A stretch of DNA of 7,337 nt from Eubacterium sp. (GTDB lineage: Bacteria > Bacillota > Clostridia > Oscillospirales > Acutalibacteraceae). Location: NCBI GenBank assembly GCA_029050995.1, contig JAIDLO010000220.1, forward strand, positions 1-7,337, written 5' to 3'. How positions within the stretch are numbered: the first letter of the stretch is position 1; every line of letters begins with the position of its first letter. This document shows positions 1 through 5,873 of the stretch, piece after piece. A program made the translations under genes and the position numbers. The notes below the pieces were generated by a model, which did no database searches, had not been told where the DNA came from, and saw nothing but the letters and a program-made list of their open reading frames with translations.

Positions 1-95
1 GTCTCATTCTTTAAAACTAAACCAGCCTTACGGCATGCTTGTTGATTTAGCTCGCACTTATGTAAAATGCTGTGCGTAATTACTCCCTCATATAT
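1..95 (-). ncRNA. Candidate yybP-ykoY-like (Mn2+) riboswitch leader, 3' end cut by window edge
   Basis: Read on the minus strand just downstream of a consensus promoter, this leader starts with GAGGGAGTA (81-90). A hairpin follows with stem CGCAC/GTGCG (72-76 with 53-57). A second arm has outer stem CTAAA/TTTAG (46-50 with 17-21), an internal TCAAC (41-45) and an apical GCC-GTAA-GGC tetraloop hairpin (34-25). It ends in GAGAC (5-1) at the window edge. A GGGAGUA start, an internal UCAAC and a GAGAC-type end, arranged as two helical arms closed by a basal stem, match what I remember of the yybP-ykoY family, which senses Mn2+ and controls metal exporters and TMEM165/UPF0016-type proteins. The basal stem cannot be checked because its 3' half and the controlled gene are outside. 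Another structured 5' leader is possible. Confidence 0.55.
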
Positions 96-102
96 TATAT
101 AT

Positions 103-131
103 AATATACCATAATTTAACAAAAAAGTCAA
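103..131 (-). promoter_or_regulatory. Consensus sigma-A promoter for the leftward riboswitch transcript
   Basis: On the minus strand, TTGACT (131-126) is followed after exactly 17 bases by TATATT (108-103), matching a housekeeping promoter at five of six positions in each box. Transcription would begin near 95-97, directly before the GAGGGAGTA that opens the structured leader. It drives a gene off the left edge and not any gene in this window. Confidence 0.75.
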
Positions 132-186
132 TTTCGTAAATATTAAAAATTAATAAATTTTACTGTAATTTAAAATATATTTTATT
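132..186. other. AT-rich intergenic stretch with no recognised feature
   Basis: Very AT-rich sequence between the leftward promoter and the hairpin repeats. No open reading frame with a ribosome-binding site, no RNA gene and no convincing terminator was seen. Upstream A/T tracts of this kind can help the adjacent promoter (UP-like), but that is only a possibility here. Confidence 0.4.
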
Positions 187-299
187 CGGGACGATATGGA
201 ATCGTCCCCTACAGAATTTTATTAAAACAAATTGCCGTAGGGGATGGCGTCCTCGACATCCCGTTTTTTTTCGGTTCGTCAAGGATGCCGAACCCTACG
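187..299. repeat. Cluster of three related small hairpin repeats
   Basis: Three units of about 27-30 bases share the form CGG(N)...(N)CCCTAC. Unit 1 (187-213) has the perfect stem GGGACGAT/ATCGTCCC. Unit 2 (234-263), in the opposite orientation, has stem GGGATG/CATCCC and the flank GCCGTAGGGG. Unit 3 (272-299), oriented like unit 1, has stem GGTTCG/CGAACC followed by CTACG. Stem sequences differ but stay paired, so structure rather than sequence is kept. They resemble dispersed intergenic repeats I associate with Clostridia genomes. No transposase is nearby. Function unknown; they could be non-autonomous mobile elements or transcript-end structures. Confidence 0.6.
241..271 (+). terminator. 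Terminator-like hairpin plus T-run within repeat unit 2
   Basis: Read on the plus strand, the stem GGGATG (241-246)/CATCCC (257-262) with a ten-base loop is followed by G and eight T residues (264-271). This is the shape of an intrinsic terminator. There is no plus-strand gene upstream within the window, so it would only stop stray or antisense transcription, or the T-run may just be chance within the repeat. Confidence 0.35.
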
Positions 300-320
300 A
301 TTGCATATTTGTAAATTGAA

Positions 321-350
321 AACAAAAAGGCTTCCCCTTGAGGGGAAGCT
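321..350 (-). terminator. Intrinsic terminator for the aldolase operon, inside the repeat element
   Basis: On the minus strand the left arm reads GCTTCCCC-TCAA-GGGGAAGC (349-330), an eight-base-pair GC-rich stem with a four-base loop. It is followed by CTTTTTGTTTTC, a good U-tract. It lies about 115 bases past the aldolase stop codon and is the only convincing terminator for that operon, so the repeat element appears to double as the transcript end. Confidence 0.6.
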
Positions 351-449
351 GGCAACTATGTTGACTGATGAGGTGGAATAATAAAAATGCTTGAAATATA
401 AAACACCTCATCCACCGCAAGCGGTCCCCCTTCCCCTCAAGGGGAAGGC
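329..449. repeat. Long inverted-repeat intergenic element (MITE-like)
   Basis: The left arm (329-375) and the right arm (404-449) are imperfect inverted copies of about 46 bases. Both contain the palindrome of CTTCCCCTTGAGGGGAAG type at the outer end and GATGAGGTG at the inner end, and they enclose a 28-base AT-rich centre (376-403). Between these blocks the right arm carries a small palindrome, ACCGC-TT-GCGGT (414-425), while the left arm differs there. The architecture is that of a small non-autonomous inverted-repeat element. I recall similar palindromes as common intergenic repeats in Ruminococcus-like genomes, but no copy number can be measured from here. It lies 13 bases beyond the aldolase stop codon. 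Confidence 0.65.
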
Positions 450-462
450 AGATAACCGCTGT

Positions 463-1680
463 TTATTTCTTATTAATCTGCTTTGAATATTTAGCAAGGT
501 AAACTGTTCTCATAAGGAAGCATTCCATTTTCGGAACATAATGCGCTCTATTGAAAATGCTTACATCAACAACAGCAGCACAGCCCTTATCCATAATGAT
601 TTCAAGAGCCTGCATATCGCCATCATTATTACCTGTTACAAGCGCACCGTTGCCCTGAACAAGAACTGCATTTCTGCCCTTGATTGCCTTTGCAATATTC
701 TTTGCGCAATCATCTGTATCGCCGTCAATCCAAGGACTGCATTTTACATCAAGACCAACAATCTGTGCAAAATCATCAATCATAGGAATCATAGGTTCAG
801 CTGTGCAGGAAACAGCAATAACATCAGGTGTTGTAAGATGCTTAATCATTGAGCAGTTTTCCTGAAGATAAATTTCTCTGTGAATCTTTGCACATTTCGG
901 CGCAATGCCGTTAATGCCAAGGCCTGTTTCAATATCAACATCAACCGTTTCTCCGCCAACAGTAATTGTAAACATATTTTCATGCTTTACGGATGAACCA
1001 AGATCGCAGATAGATTCAGGCATTTCACCGGATTCCTTCTTCTTAAGGAAATAATTTCTTTTTTCATCATCAGAATAGGACTTAGCCCATGAATGACGCA
1101 GATAATTATCCTTAATTACTCTTTCACAGCACTGTTCAAGTGTTTCAGCAATATTGAAAGCCTCATCATAGGATTTACCCATACAGAGTGTGCCGTGGTG
1201 CATAAGCATAATTGCATAGCAATCCGGATTGTTAACAATGCAGCTTTCAACCTTTTTGCGAAGTGAATTTGTTGTTGACATTGCATAATCAGCAGTAGGA
1301 ACTCTTTCACCGAGAACCTCCTTGTACTCAGCATAAACATTTCTGATTTCCATGCCTGTAATGCTGACGATTGTTGCTGCTCTCTGGTGTGTATGTATAA
1401 CAAAATCAACCTCAGGATGATGTCTGTAAGCAGCAGCGTGAACGCCTTTTTCGGAAGAAGGCTTGATATCGCCCTCATATTCGCAATCTTCAATATTAAC
1501 AACAACGATTTCCTCAGGTGTTAAATCCTCATAAGCTCTGCCGGATGGTGTAATAACAAACTGCGTATCTGAAATACGGGCAGAAACATTGCCCCAAGTG
1601 CGGGCAATAAGACCTGTTTCAATAAGCTTCTTGCCGGCTTCAACAACTATTTTTTTAGCTTCTTCAATTTCGTAAGCCAT
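463..1680 (-). CDS. Class II aldolase/adducin-family protein with a second, degenerate aldolase-like domain
   Basis: This 405-residue protein has an N-terminal class II aldolase domain (about 1-200) of the L-fuculose-phosphate aldolase type, Zn2+-dependent enzymes that cleave sugar phosphates to dihydroxyacetone phosphate and an aldehyde. Key features are intact: GN at 30-31, TPSG at 44-47, SSEKG at 75-79 with the likely catalytic E77, HTH at 96-98 and HHG at 161-163, giving zinc ligands H96, H98 and H162. Residues about 237-380 look like a second copy of the same fold, but its metal site is lost (T283, N344) and E77 aligns with C263. Family members with one domain are usually 210-260 residues, so this is nearly double. 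The start has AAGGAG six bases upstream. It is the second gene after the aminotransferase. The fold is clear; the substrate is unknown. Confidence 0.85.
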   Translation of the reverse strand: MAYEIEEAKKIVVEAGKKLIETGLIARTWGNVSARISDTQFVITPSGRAYEDLTPEEIVVVNIEDCEYEGDIKPSSEKGVHAAAYRHHPEVDFVIHTHQRAATIVSITGMEIRNVYAEYKEVLGERVPTADYAMSTTNSLRKKVESCIVNNPDCYAIMLMHHGTLCMGKSYDEAFNIAETLEQCCERVIKDNYLRHSWAKSYSDDEKRNYFLKKKESGEMPESICDLGSSVKHENMFTITVGGETVDVDIETGLGINGIAPKCAKIHREIYLQENCSMIKHLTTPDVIAVSCTAEPMIPMIDDFAQIVGLDVKCSPWIDGDTDDCAKNIAKAIKGRNAVLVQGNGALVTGNNDGDMQALEIIMDKGCAAVVDVSIFNRAHYVPKMECFLMRTVYLAKYSKQINKK

Positions 1681-1718
1681 AATAATCTCCTTAAATATAT
1701 TATTCTAAAAACCAATCA

Positions 1719-1746
1719 AAGGGAGTAGGAAAAAACCCACTCCCTT
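1719..1746 (-). terminator. Intercistronic hairpin between aminotransferase and aldolase genes
   Basis: AAGGGAGT and ACTCCCTT form a near-perfect stem (with inner GG/CC pairs around one mismatch) closing a T-rich loop. On the minus strand the stem is followed by the interrupted T-rich run TTTGATTGGTTTTTAG. It lies in the 77-base gap between the two genes. The poor U-tract suggests partial termination, or protection of the upstream mRNA, rather than a full stop. No good promoter follows, so the aldolase probably depends on read-through. Confidence 0.5.
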
Positions 1747-1757
1747 GTTATCATTGA

Positions 1758-3242
1758 TTAATAATCAATCTTTACGCACTTTGAAAGTACTCTGTCGAAT
1801 CTTCTGATGCATTCATCAATATCTTCTTCAGTGTAAGCACTTGAAGTGTAAAGACGAGAACCAGCAAGTGTAACAAGACCTTCTGCCATATAAGCAGCAC
1901 CCATATACTGCATTTCTGTCTGACGGATACCTGTCTGCTTAAGTGTTGAAGGAATGGTCCAAGGCTTCTTCCAGTTAACCTTGAAATGCATTGTTGCAAC
2001 AGTATGAAGGTGGCAAACAGAGCCGATATTATAGCAAACGAATGGAAGATCATACTTTTTGATTGATTCATTAAGACCTTTAACAAGGCGATCAGCCATC
2101 TGACCGGCAACCTGGCAAGCATTTCTCTTTTCGATTTCGCAGATTACTGTATAACCAGCGCAGCATGAAATAGGAGTAGCAGCCATTGTACCACCGCACA
2201 TAGCCTTATGAACTTTCTTGCCTTCAGCCTTATCAAGACCTGCACCAAGATATTTCATAACTTCTCTGTGACCGCCGATACCGCCTGCACCCGGATAACC
2301 GCCAGCGATAATCTTACCGAAGATTGAGATATCAGGATCAATACCATAATAACCCTGAGCACCTGAAAGACCGATACGGAAGCCTGATACAACTTCATCG
2401 CAAACAAGAAGAGCGCCATACTTACGGCAAAGAGCCTGAACACCCTTAGGGAAGTCTTTATCTACAGGACGAGTAGCTGATTCAGGGCCGATTGGCTCAA
2501 TGAATACAGCAGCTGTGCCGCCGCGGAACTTATTGAGGATAAGCTTCTTTTCAAGTGATTTAAGATCATTTGGGAAGAATTCCTGTGTATGCTTGAATAC
2601 GAACATAGGAACACCGTGTGACTGAAGATTAAGTGTACCAGGAACACGCATACCCCAAGCAAGCTGATCTGACCAGCCGTGGTAAGCACCACCCATTTTG
2701 ATAATGTTCTTATGGCCTGTTGCAAGACGAGCAACACGAACAGCACACATACAAGCCTCAGTACCTGAACCAAGCATACGGAACATTTCTACTGAAGGAA
2801 CACATTCGGAAATCTTCTTTGCAAGCTTATATTCATAAGGATGGAAAAGACCTGTTGAAGGACCGCAGTCATCAAGAAGCTCCTTAACCTTTTCTTTAAC
2901 TACATCATCATTTGAGCCGATAATTGTTGGGCCGCCTGCCTGAAGGAAGTCATAATATTCATTGCCGTCAACATCATAAAGCTTATTGCCCTTAGCCTTT
3001 ACCATAACGATTGGGAAAGGATAGTTGAAAGCAAGGTTGTGCTGAACACCGCCAGGAATAATATTCTTTGCTTCTTCAATCTGCTCTTTGGATTTCTGGC
3101 ATTTCTTTGCGAAATACTCTTCTTCATACTCTTTAAGAGCTTCTCTGCTGATTGAATAAATTGGTTTTTTGATGAGCGCATCAAGCTGTGAAGTAAGAAT
3201 AGCTGCATCAGGATACTCTGTAATAGCGAATCTTGTATCCAT
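1758..3242 (-). CDS. PLP-dependent class III aminotransferase, glutamate-1-semialdehyde aminomutase-like
   Basis: This 494-residue protein belongs to fold-type I class III aminotransferases, closest in motifs to the HemL group. Visible motifs: GSGTEA at 158-163 and GAYHGW at 185-190 for cofactor binding; CDEV at 281-284, whose D282 should contact the pyridine nitrogen; FGK at 308-310, with K310 the PLP-binding lysine, followed by IIAGGYPGAGGIGG; and a G-T-M...P...CAG block at 351-362. It is about 60 residues longer than typical HemL, mostly as an extra N-terminal segment of about 45 residues and a modified C-terminal part. No tetrapyrrole gene is nearby, so it more likely transaminates an amino or keto compound in the same pathway as the aldolase and kinase. 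AAGGAGG lies eight bases before the ATG. It is first in the operon. Confidence 0.85.
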   Translation of the reverse strand: MDTRFAITEYPDAAILTSQLDALIKKPIYSISREALKEYEEEYFAKKCQKSKEQIEEAKNIIPGGVQHNLAFNYPFPIVMVKAKGNKLYDVDGNEYYDFLQAGGPTIIGSNDDVVKEKVKELLDDCGPSTGLFHPYEYKLAKKISECVPSVEMFRMLGSGTEACMCAVRVARLATGHKNIIKMGGAYHGWSDQLAWGMRVPGTLNLQSHGVPMFVFKHTQEFFPNDLKSLEKKLILNKFRGGTAAVFIEPIGPESATRPVDKDFPKGVQALCRKYGALLVCDEVVSGFRIGLSGAQGYYGIDPDISIFGKIIAGGYPGAGGIGGHREVMKYLGAGLDKAEGKKVHKAMCGGTMAATPISCCAGYTVICEIEKRNACQVAGQMADRLVKGLNESIKKYDLPFVCYNIGSVCHLHTVATMHFKVNWKKPWTIPSTLKQTGIRQTEMQYMGAAYMAEGLVTLAGSRLYTSSAYTEEDIDECIRRFDRVLSKCVKIDY

Positions 3243-3265
3243 AAATTTTTCCTCCTTAATTTTTT

Positions 3266-3281
3266 AAGTGTAGTTTCACTT
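3266..3281. promoter_or_regulatory. Palindrome in aminotransferase leader, candidate operator
   Basis: AAGTG-TAGTTT-CACTT, a five-base inverted repeat, lies in the 5' leader about 24 bases before the aminotransferase start. It shares its AAGTGA/ACTT ends with the palindrome that overlaps the promoter -10 box (3324-3336), which suggests paired binding sites for the divergent TetR regulator. A simple mRNA hairpin is the alternative. Confidence 0.4.
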
Positions 3282-3293
3282 ATTATTTTCAAT

Positions 3294-3309
3294 GTGAGCC
3301 ACTACTCAC
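3294..3309. promoter_or_regulatory. Palindrome GTGAG-N6-CTCAC downstream of the promoter
   Basis: This five-base inverted repeat sits near the expected start region of the aminotransferase transcript, between the two AAGTGA-type palindromes. It also contains AGTG-like half-sites on the minus strand (AGTGAGTAGTGG). It could be a third regulator site or a small leader hairpin; neither is proven. Confidence 0.3.
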
Positions 3310-3323
3310 TATATTTACATATT

Positions 3324-3336
3324 AAGTATATCACTT
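3324..3336. promoter_or_regulatory. Candidate operator overlapping the -10 box
   Basis: AAGTATATCACTT (AAGTGATATACTT on the other strand) is an odd-length palindrome with AAGT/ACTT arms. It covers the -10 hexamer of the operon promoter. The arms match the palindrome at 3266-3281, and a nine-base AAAAGTGAT stretch from this region recurs just before the kinase gene (4172-4180). The TetR-family protein encoded next door is the obvious candidate ligand. Confidence 0.4.
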
Positions 3337-3352
3337 TTTAACGATTTGTCAA
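3325..3352 (-). promoter_or_regulatory. Promoter of the aminotransferase-aldolase operon
   Basis: On the minus strand a perfect TTGACA (3352-3347) is followed after 16 bases by TATACT (3330-3325). Transcription should begin near 3318, leaving a leader of about 75 bases before the aminotransferase ATG. The -10 box is embedded in an AAGTGATATACTT palindrome, so a bound repressor would block polymerase directly. Confidence 0.7.
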
Positions 3353-3393
3353 ACGCTAATTTAATATTTTTTGTTTAAATTTGTTACTAATTC

Positions 3394-3422
3394 TTGCAGT
3401 AATTTGAATTTTATGTTACTAT
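3394..3422 (+). promoter_or_regulatory. Possible promoter of the TetR-kinase operon
   Basis: TTGCAG (3394-3399) and TACTAT (3417-3422) are separated by 17 bases on the plus strand, with four matches to consensus in each box. It would give a leader of roughly 85 bases before the regulator. A TTACT-N9-AGTAA inverted repeat (3384-3402) overlaps its -35 box and could be a control site. It is weaker than the opposing promoter. Confidence 0.4.
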
Positions 3423-3514
3423 ATTTACACTATGTTCAAGCAATAAGAGAGGGATTTGTTGCACTTGCATAAAAAGAAAAAAGCTATTTTGTGCAATGCT
3501 ACAAAATTAAAAAA

Positions 3515-4171
3515 ATGGTAAATCATTATAAAGAAGCCTTTGATAAAATTCCCGAAGAACGCAAGGAGCACATCCTTGAGGTTGGCATTGATGAATTTTC
3601 TTCAAAGGGATATGAAAATGCAAATATCAATGTGATTGCCCACAATGCGGGAATCAGCATTGGCTTGATGTATAAATATTTTGCAACGAAAGAGGATTTG
3701 TTTTTAACCTGCATAACAAGAGGTATGAAAATCCTTGAGGATGCTGTTGAAGAAATTATGCAAAGCCCGGATAAGCTGCTTATCAAAGCCGAAAAACTTC
3801 TTCGCGCAACCTGCGAGCTTTCAAAGAAGAATATAAAGTATATAAAACTATATAATGAGATAACGGCTGAGAAAGACGGCGAACGCGCAATTATGCTGGC
3901 AAGAGAAATTGAAAGCATAACAAGCCGTAAATATATAACATCTATTGCACAGGCGCTTGCCTGCGGAGATGTTCGCCAGGATCTTGATCCAAGGCTTTTT
4001 GCTTTCTTTCTTGATAATCTGCTTACAACGCTTCAGTTTTCTTTTACATGCGAATATTATAAGGAAAGATTGAAGATATACACAGGCGTTGACACAGACG
4101 AGCTTAATGACGATGAAATTGTAAATCAGCTTTTGAAATTTATCGAATCTGCATTTACTTTTGAAAAATAG
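3515..4171 (+). CDS. TetR/AcrR-family transcriptional regulator
   Basis: This is a 218-residue DNA-binding protein. Residues 12-63 form the TetR N-terminal three-helix domain: a first helix containing HILEVGIDEFSSKGYENA, a helix-turn-helix around 36-57 (NINVIAHNAGISIGLMYKYF), and the typical F-x-x-K-E-D-L closing motif at 56-62. The rest is a helical ligand-binding and dimerisation domain with no recognisable ligand signature. Length is normal for the family (about 190-220). I chose ATG 3515 because the domain begins shortly after it. A GTG at 3491 would add eight residues, and an in-frame stop at 3470 limits any longer form. Neither start has a clear ribosome-binding site, so expression may be low. 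It sits between the divergent operons and 28 bases upstream of the kinase, and likely controls both. Confidence 0.9.
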   Translation: MVNHYKEAFDKIPEERKEHILEVGIDEFSSKGYENANINVIAHNAGISIGLMYKYFATKEDLFLTCITRGMKILEDAVEEIMQSPDKLLIKAEKLLRATCELSKKNIKYIKLYNEITAEKDGERAIMLAREIESITSRKYITSIAQALACGDVRQDLDPRLFAFFLDNLLTTLQFSFTCEYYKERLKIYTGVDTDELNDDEIVNQLLKFIESAFTFEK

Positions 4172-4199
4172 AAAAGTGATTTAACACGGAGGAAAAAGA

Positions 4200-5816
4200 A
4201 TGGGTAAATATGTTATTACTTATGACATCGGCACAACAGGAATCAAAACCTGCCTGATCGAAATAGACGAGGAAATCAAAATCCTTGGCTCTGCAACACT
4301 TGGCTACAAGCTTTATGTTGATGATGAAACAGGCGTTAAGGGCGGCGCTGAACAGCACGCAGACGAATGGTGGAACGCAATGTGCGTTACAACAAAAAGC
4401 ATTTTTGAAAAGGTGCCTTATGTAAGCAAGGAGCAGATTGAGGGTATTTCCTTCTGTTCTCAGATGCAGGGACTTGTTCTTGTAGACAAGGAGGGCAACT
4501 GTGTTCGTCATCCCATGAGCTATATGGATCAGCGTGCAAGAGAAGAGCTTAAAACAGGTATTGCACACGGTGTTCAGATTGCAGGGGCAGAGGTTTCAAA
4601 GCTTCTTAAATACCTTAAATATACAGGTGCTGTTAGTTCCTCCGTTAAAGATCCAATCTGGAAATATAAATGGGTTGAAGCACACGAGCCTGAAGTTTTT
4701 GAAAGAGTTTACAAATGGCTTGATGTAAAAGAATATCTTATCTGCCGTGCAAGCGGTGAATTCGTTATGACAGAGGACAGCGCTTTTGCAACGCTTCTTT
4801 ATGATACAAGAAAAGGTCATGAGGGCTGGTGCAAGCCAATCTGCGATATGGTTGGCGTTCAGATGAAGCATCTGCCTGTAATTAAGAAATGTACCGAAAA
4901 GGTTGGCGAGGTTACTGAAAAGGCTGCTGAAGAGCTTGGTCTTGCAGCAGGAACAGCTGTATTCGGCGGCGGCGGAGATGCTTCTCTTATCGGCGTAGGT
5001 GCTGGTTCTGTTGCAGTCGGCGACACACATATTTACAGCGGAACATCCGGCTGGGTTGGAACTGTTGTTGACAAGCAGGTTGTTGATGCAAGCGCAATGA
5101 TGGCTGCAATTGTTGGCGCAAACCCGGGAAAATTCAATTATTTCGGCGAGCTTGAAACATCAAATAAATGCGTTGAATGGGTTAAGGATCATCTTGCACT
5201 TGACGATATCAAGGTTTATCTGCACGACAAGAATGTTTCCGATGCTGTTGAGGCACTCAATTTCAACCTTTATGATTATATGGAGCAGGTTATTGACACT
5301 GTTCCTGCAGGCTCAAACGGCACAATCTTTACACCTTGGCTGCACGGAAACAGATGTCCGTTTGAAGACCCAAATGCTGCAGGTATGTTCTTCAATATCA
5401 AGATTGAAACAGGAAAGACGGAATTAATCAGATCCGTTGTTGAAGGTATCTGCTTCCATATGAGATGGATGCTTGAAAGACAGGATATCAAGAAAGAGGT
5501 TAAAATCTCAAAAGTTATCCGTTTCTGCGGCGGCGGTGCTTTAGGCGGCGTTACCTGCCAGATTCTTTCTGATGTATTACAGCGTGAAATTGAGGTTGTG
5601 GACAGCCCGCAGAATGTTGGCGCAGTTGGTGCAGCAGCATGTATTGCAGTTGGTCTTGATCTTATCCCATCACTTGAGCATGTTAAAAACCTTATTCCTG
5701 CTAAAAAGCATTATTATCCAAATCCGGAGCATAAAGCTGTTTATGATAGAAACTTCAAAGTTTTCCAGAATCTTTATAAATCAAACAAAGAAAACTTTGA
5801 AATTCTGAACGGTTAA
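4200..5816 (+). CDS. FGGY-family carbohydrate kinase, xylulokinase-like, substrate unknown
   Basis: This 538-residue cytoplasmic kinase uses ATP to phosphorylate a sugar or polyol. The N-terminal FGGY domain begins with the phosphate-binding DIGTTG (9-14) and includes SQMQG (87-91) and YMDQRA (108-113) at the expected sugar pocket. GGGGD (256-260) carries the likely catalytic base D260. The C-terminal domain has FCGGGALGG (442-450), the family's adenine/phosphate loop, and an SPQNVGAVGAA block (469-479). Typical xylulokinases are about 480-510 residues, so this is slightly long. In E. coli XylB the pocket is QMHG; here it is QMQG, arguing against xylulose itself. GGAGG lies seven bases before the ATG. 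It is cotranscribed with the TetR gene and probably supplies the phosphorylated substrate of the divergent aldolase. Confidence 0.88.
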   Translation: MGKYVITYDIGTTGIKTCLIEIDEEIKILGSATLGYKLYVDDETGVKGGAEQHADEWWNAMCVTTKSIFEKVPYVSKEQIEGISFCSQMQGLVLVDKEGNCVRHPMSYMDQRAREELKTGIAHGVQIAGAEVSKLLKYLKYTGAVSSSVKDPIWKYKWVEAHEPEVFERVYKWLDVKEYLICRASGEFVMTEDSAFATLLYDTRKGHEGWCKPICDMVGVQMKHLPVIKKCTEKVGEVTEKAAEELGLAAGTAVFGGGGDASLIGVGAGSVAVGDTHIYSGTSGWVGTVVDKQVVDASAMMAAIVGANPGKFNYFGELETSNKCVEWVKDHLALDDIKVYLHDKNVSDAVEALNFNLYDYMEQVIDTVPAGSNGTIFTPWLHGNRCPFEDPNAAGMFFNIKIETGKTELIRSVVEGICFHMRWMLERQDIKKEVKISKVIRFCGGGALGGVTCQILSDVLQREIEVVDSPQNVGAVGAAACIAVGLDLIPSLEHVKNLIPAKKHYYPNPEHKAVYDRNFKVFQNLYKSNKENFEILNG

Positions 5817-5828
5817 TTCAATAAAATT

Positions 5829-5861
5829 AAGGGAGAGCGTTTGCTCTCCCTTTTTGTTTTT
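5829..5861 (+). terminator. Strong intrinsic terminator after the kinase gene
   Basis: AAGGGAGAGC-GTTT-GCTCTCCCTT is a ten-base-pair perfect stem with a four-base loop, followed by a T-rich run (TTTTTGTTTTTG). It starts 13 bases past the kinase stop codon. It also serves the converging acyltransferase gene: in the opposite direction the stem is followed by a weaker TTAATTTTATT run, so it is probably bidirectional. Confidence 0.88.
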
Positions 5862-5873
5862 GTGTATTAAGAT

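Noticed and set aside
187..449. CRISPR array
   Set aside because: The repeats are hairpins of differing sequence and mixed orientation without regular spacers, and no cas genes are present.
1116..1505. 129-codon minus-strand frame inside the aldolase gene
   Set aside because: It is an out-of-frame shadow of a strongly conserved enzyme, with no recognisable domain or ribosome-binding site.
1758..3242. Assignment of the aminotransferase as hemL
   Set aside because: Motifs are similar, but the length, the altered EP-G block and the sugar-catabolism neighbours argue against a heme-pathway role, so no gene symbol was given.
4155..5030. Minus-strand open frames opposite the FGGY kinase (4155-4568 and 4596-5030)
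   Set aside because: They lie wholly or almost wholly within the kinase gene on the other strand, have low-complexity cysteine-rich translations, no family resemblance and no ribosome-binding site. The kinase frame explains the sequence.
4200..5816. Assignment of the kinase as xylB
   Set aside because: The QMHG sugar-contact motif is QMQG and there is no xylose isomerase or xylose transporter nearby. The family is safe; the substrate is not.
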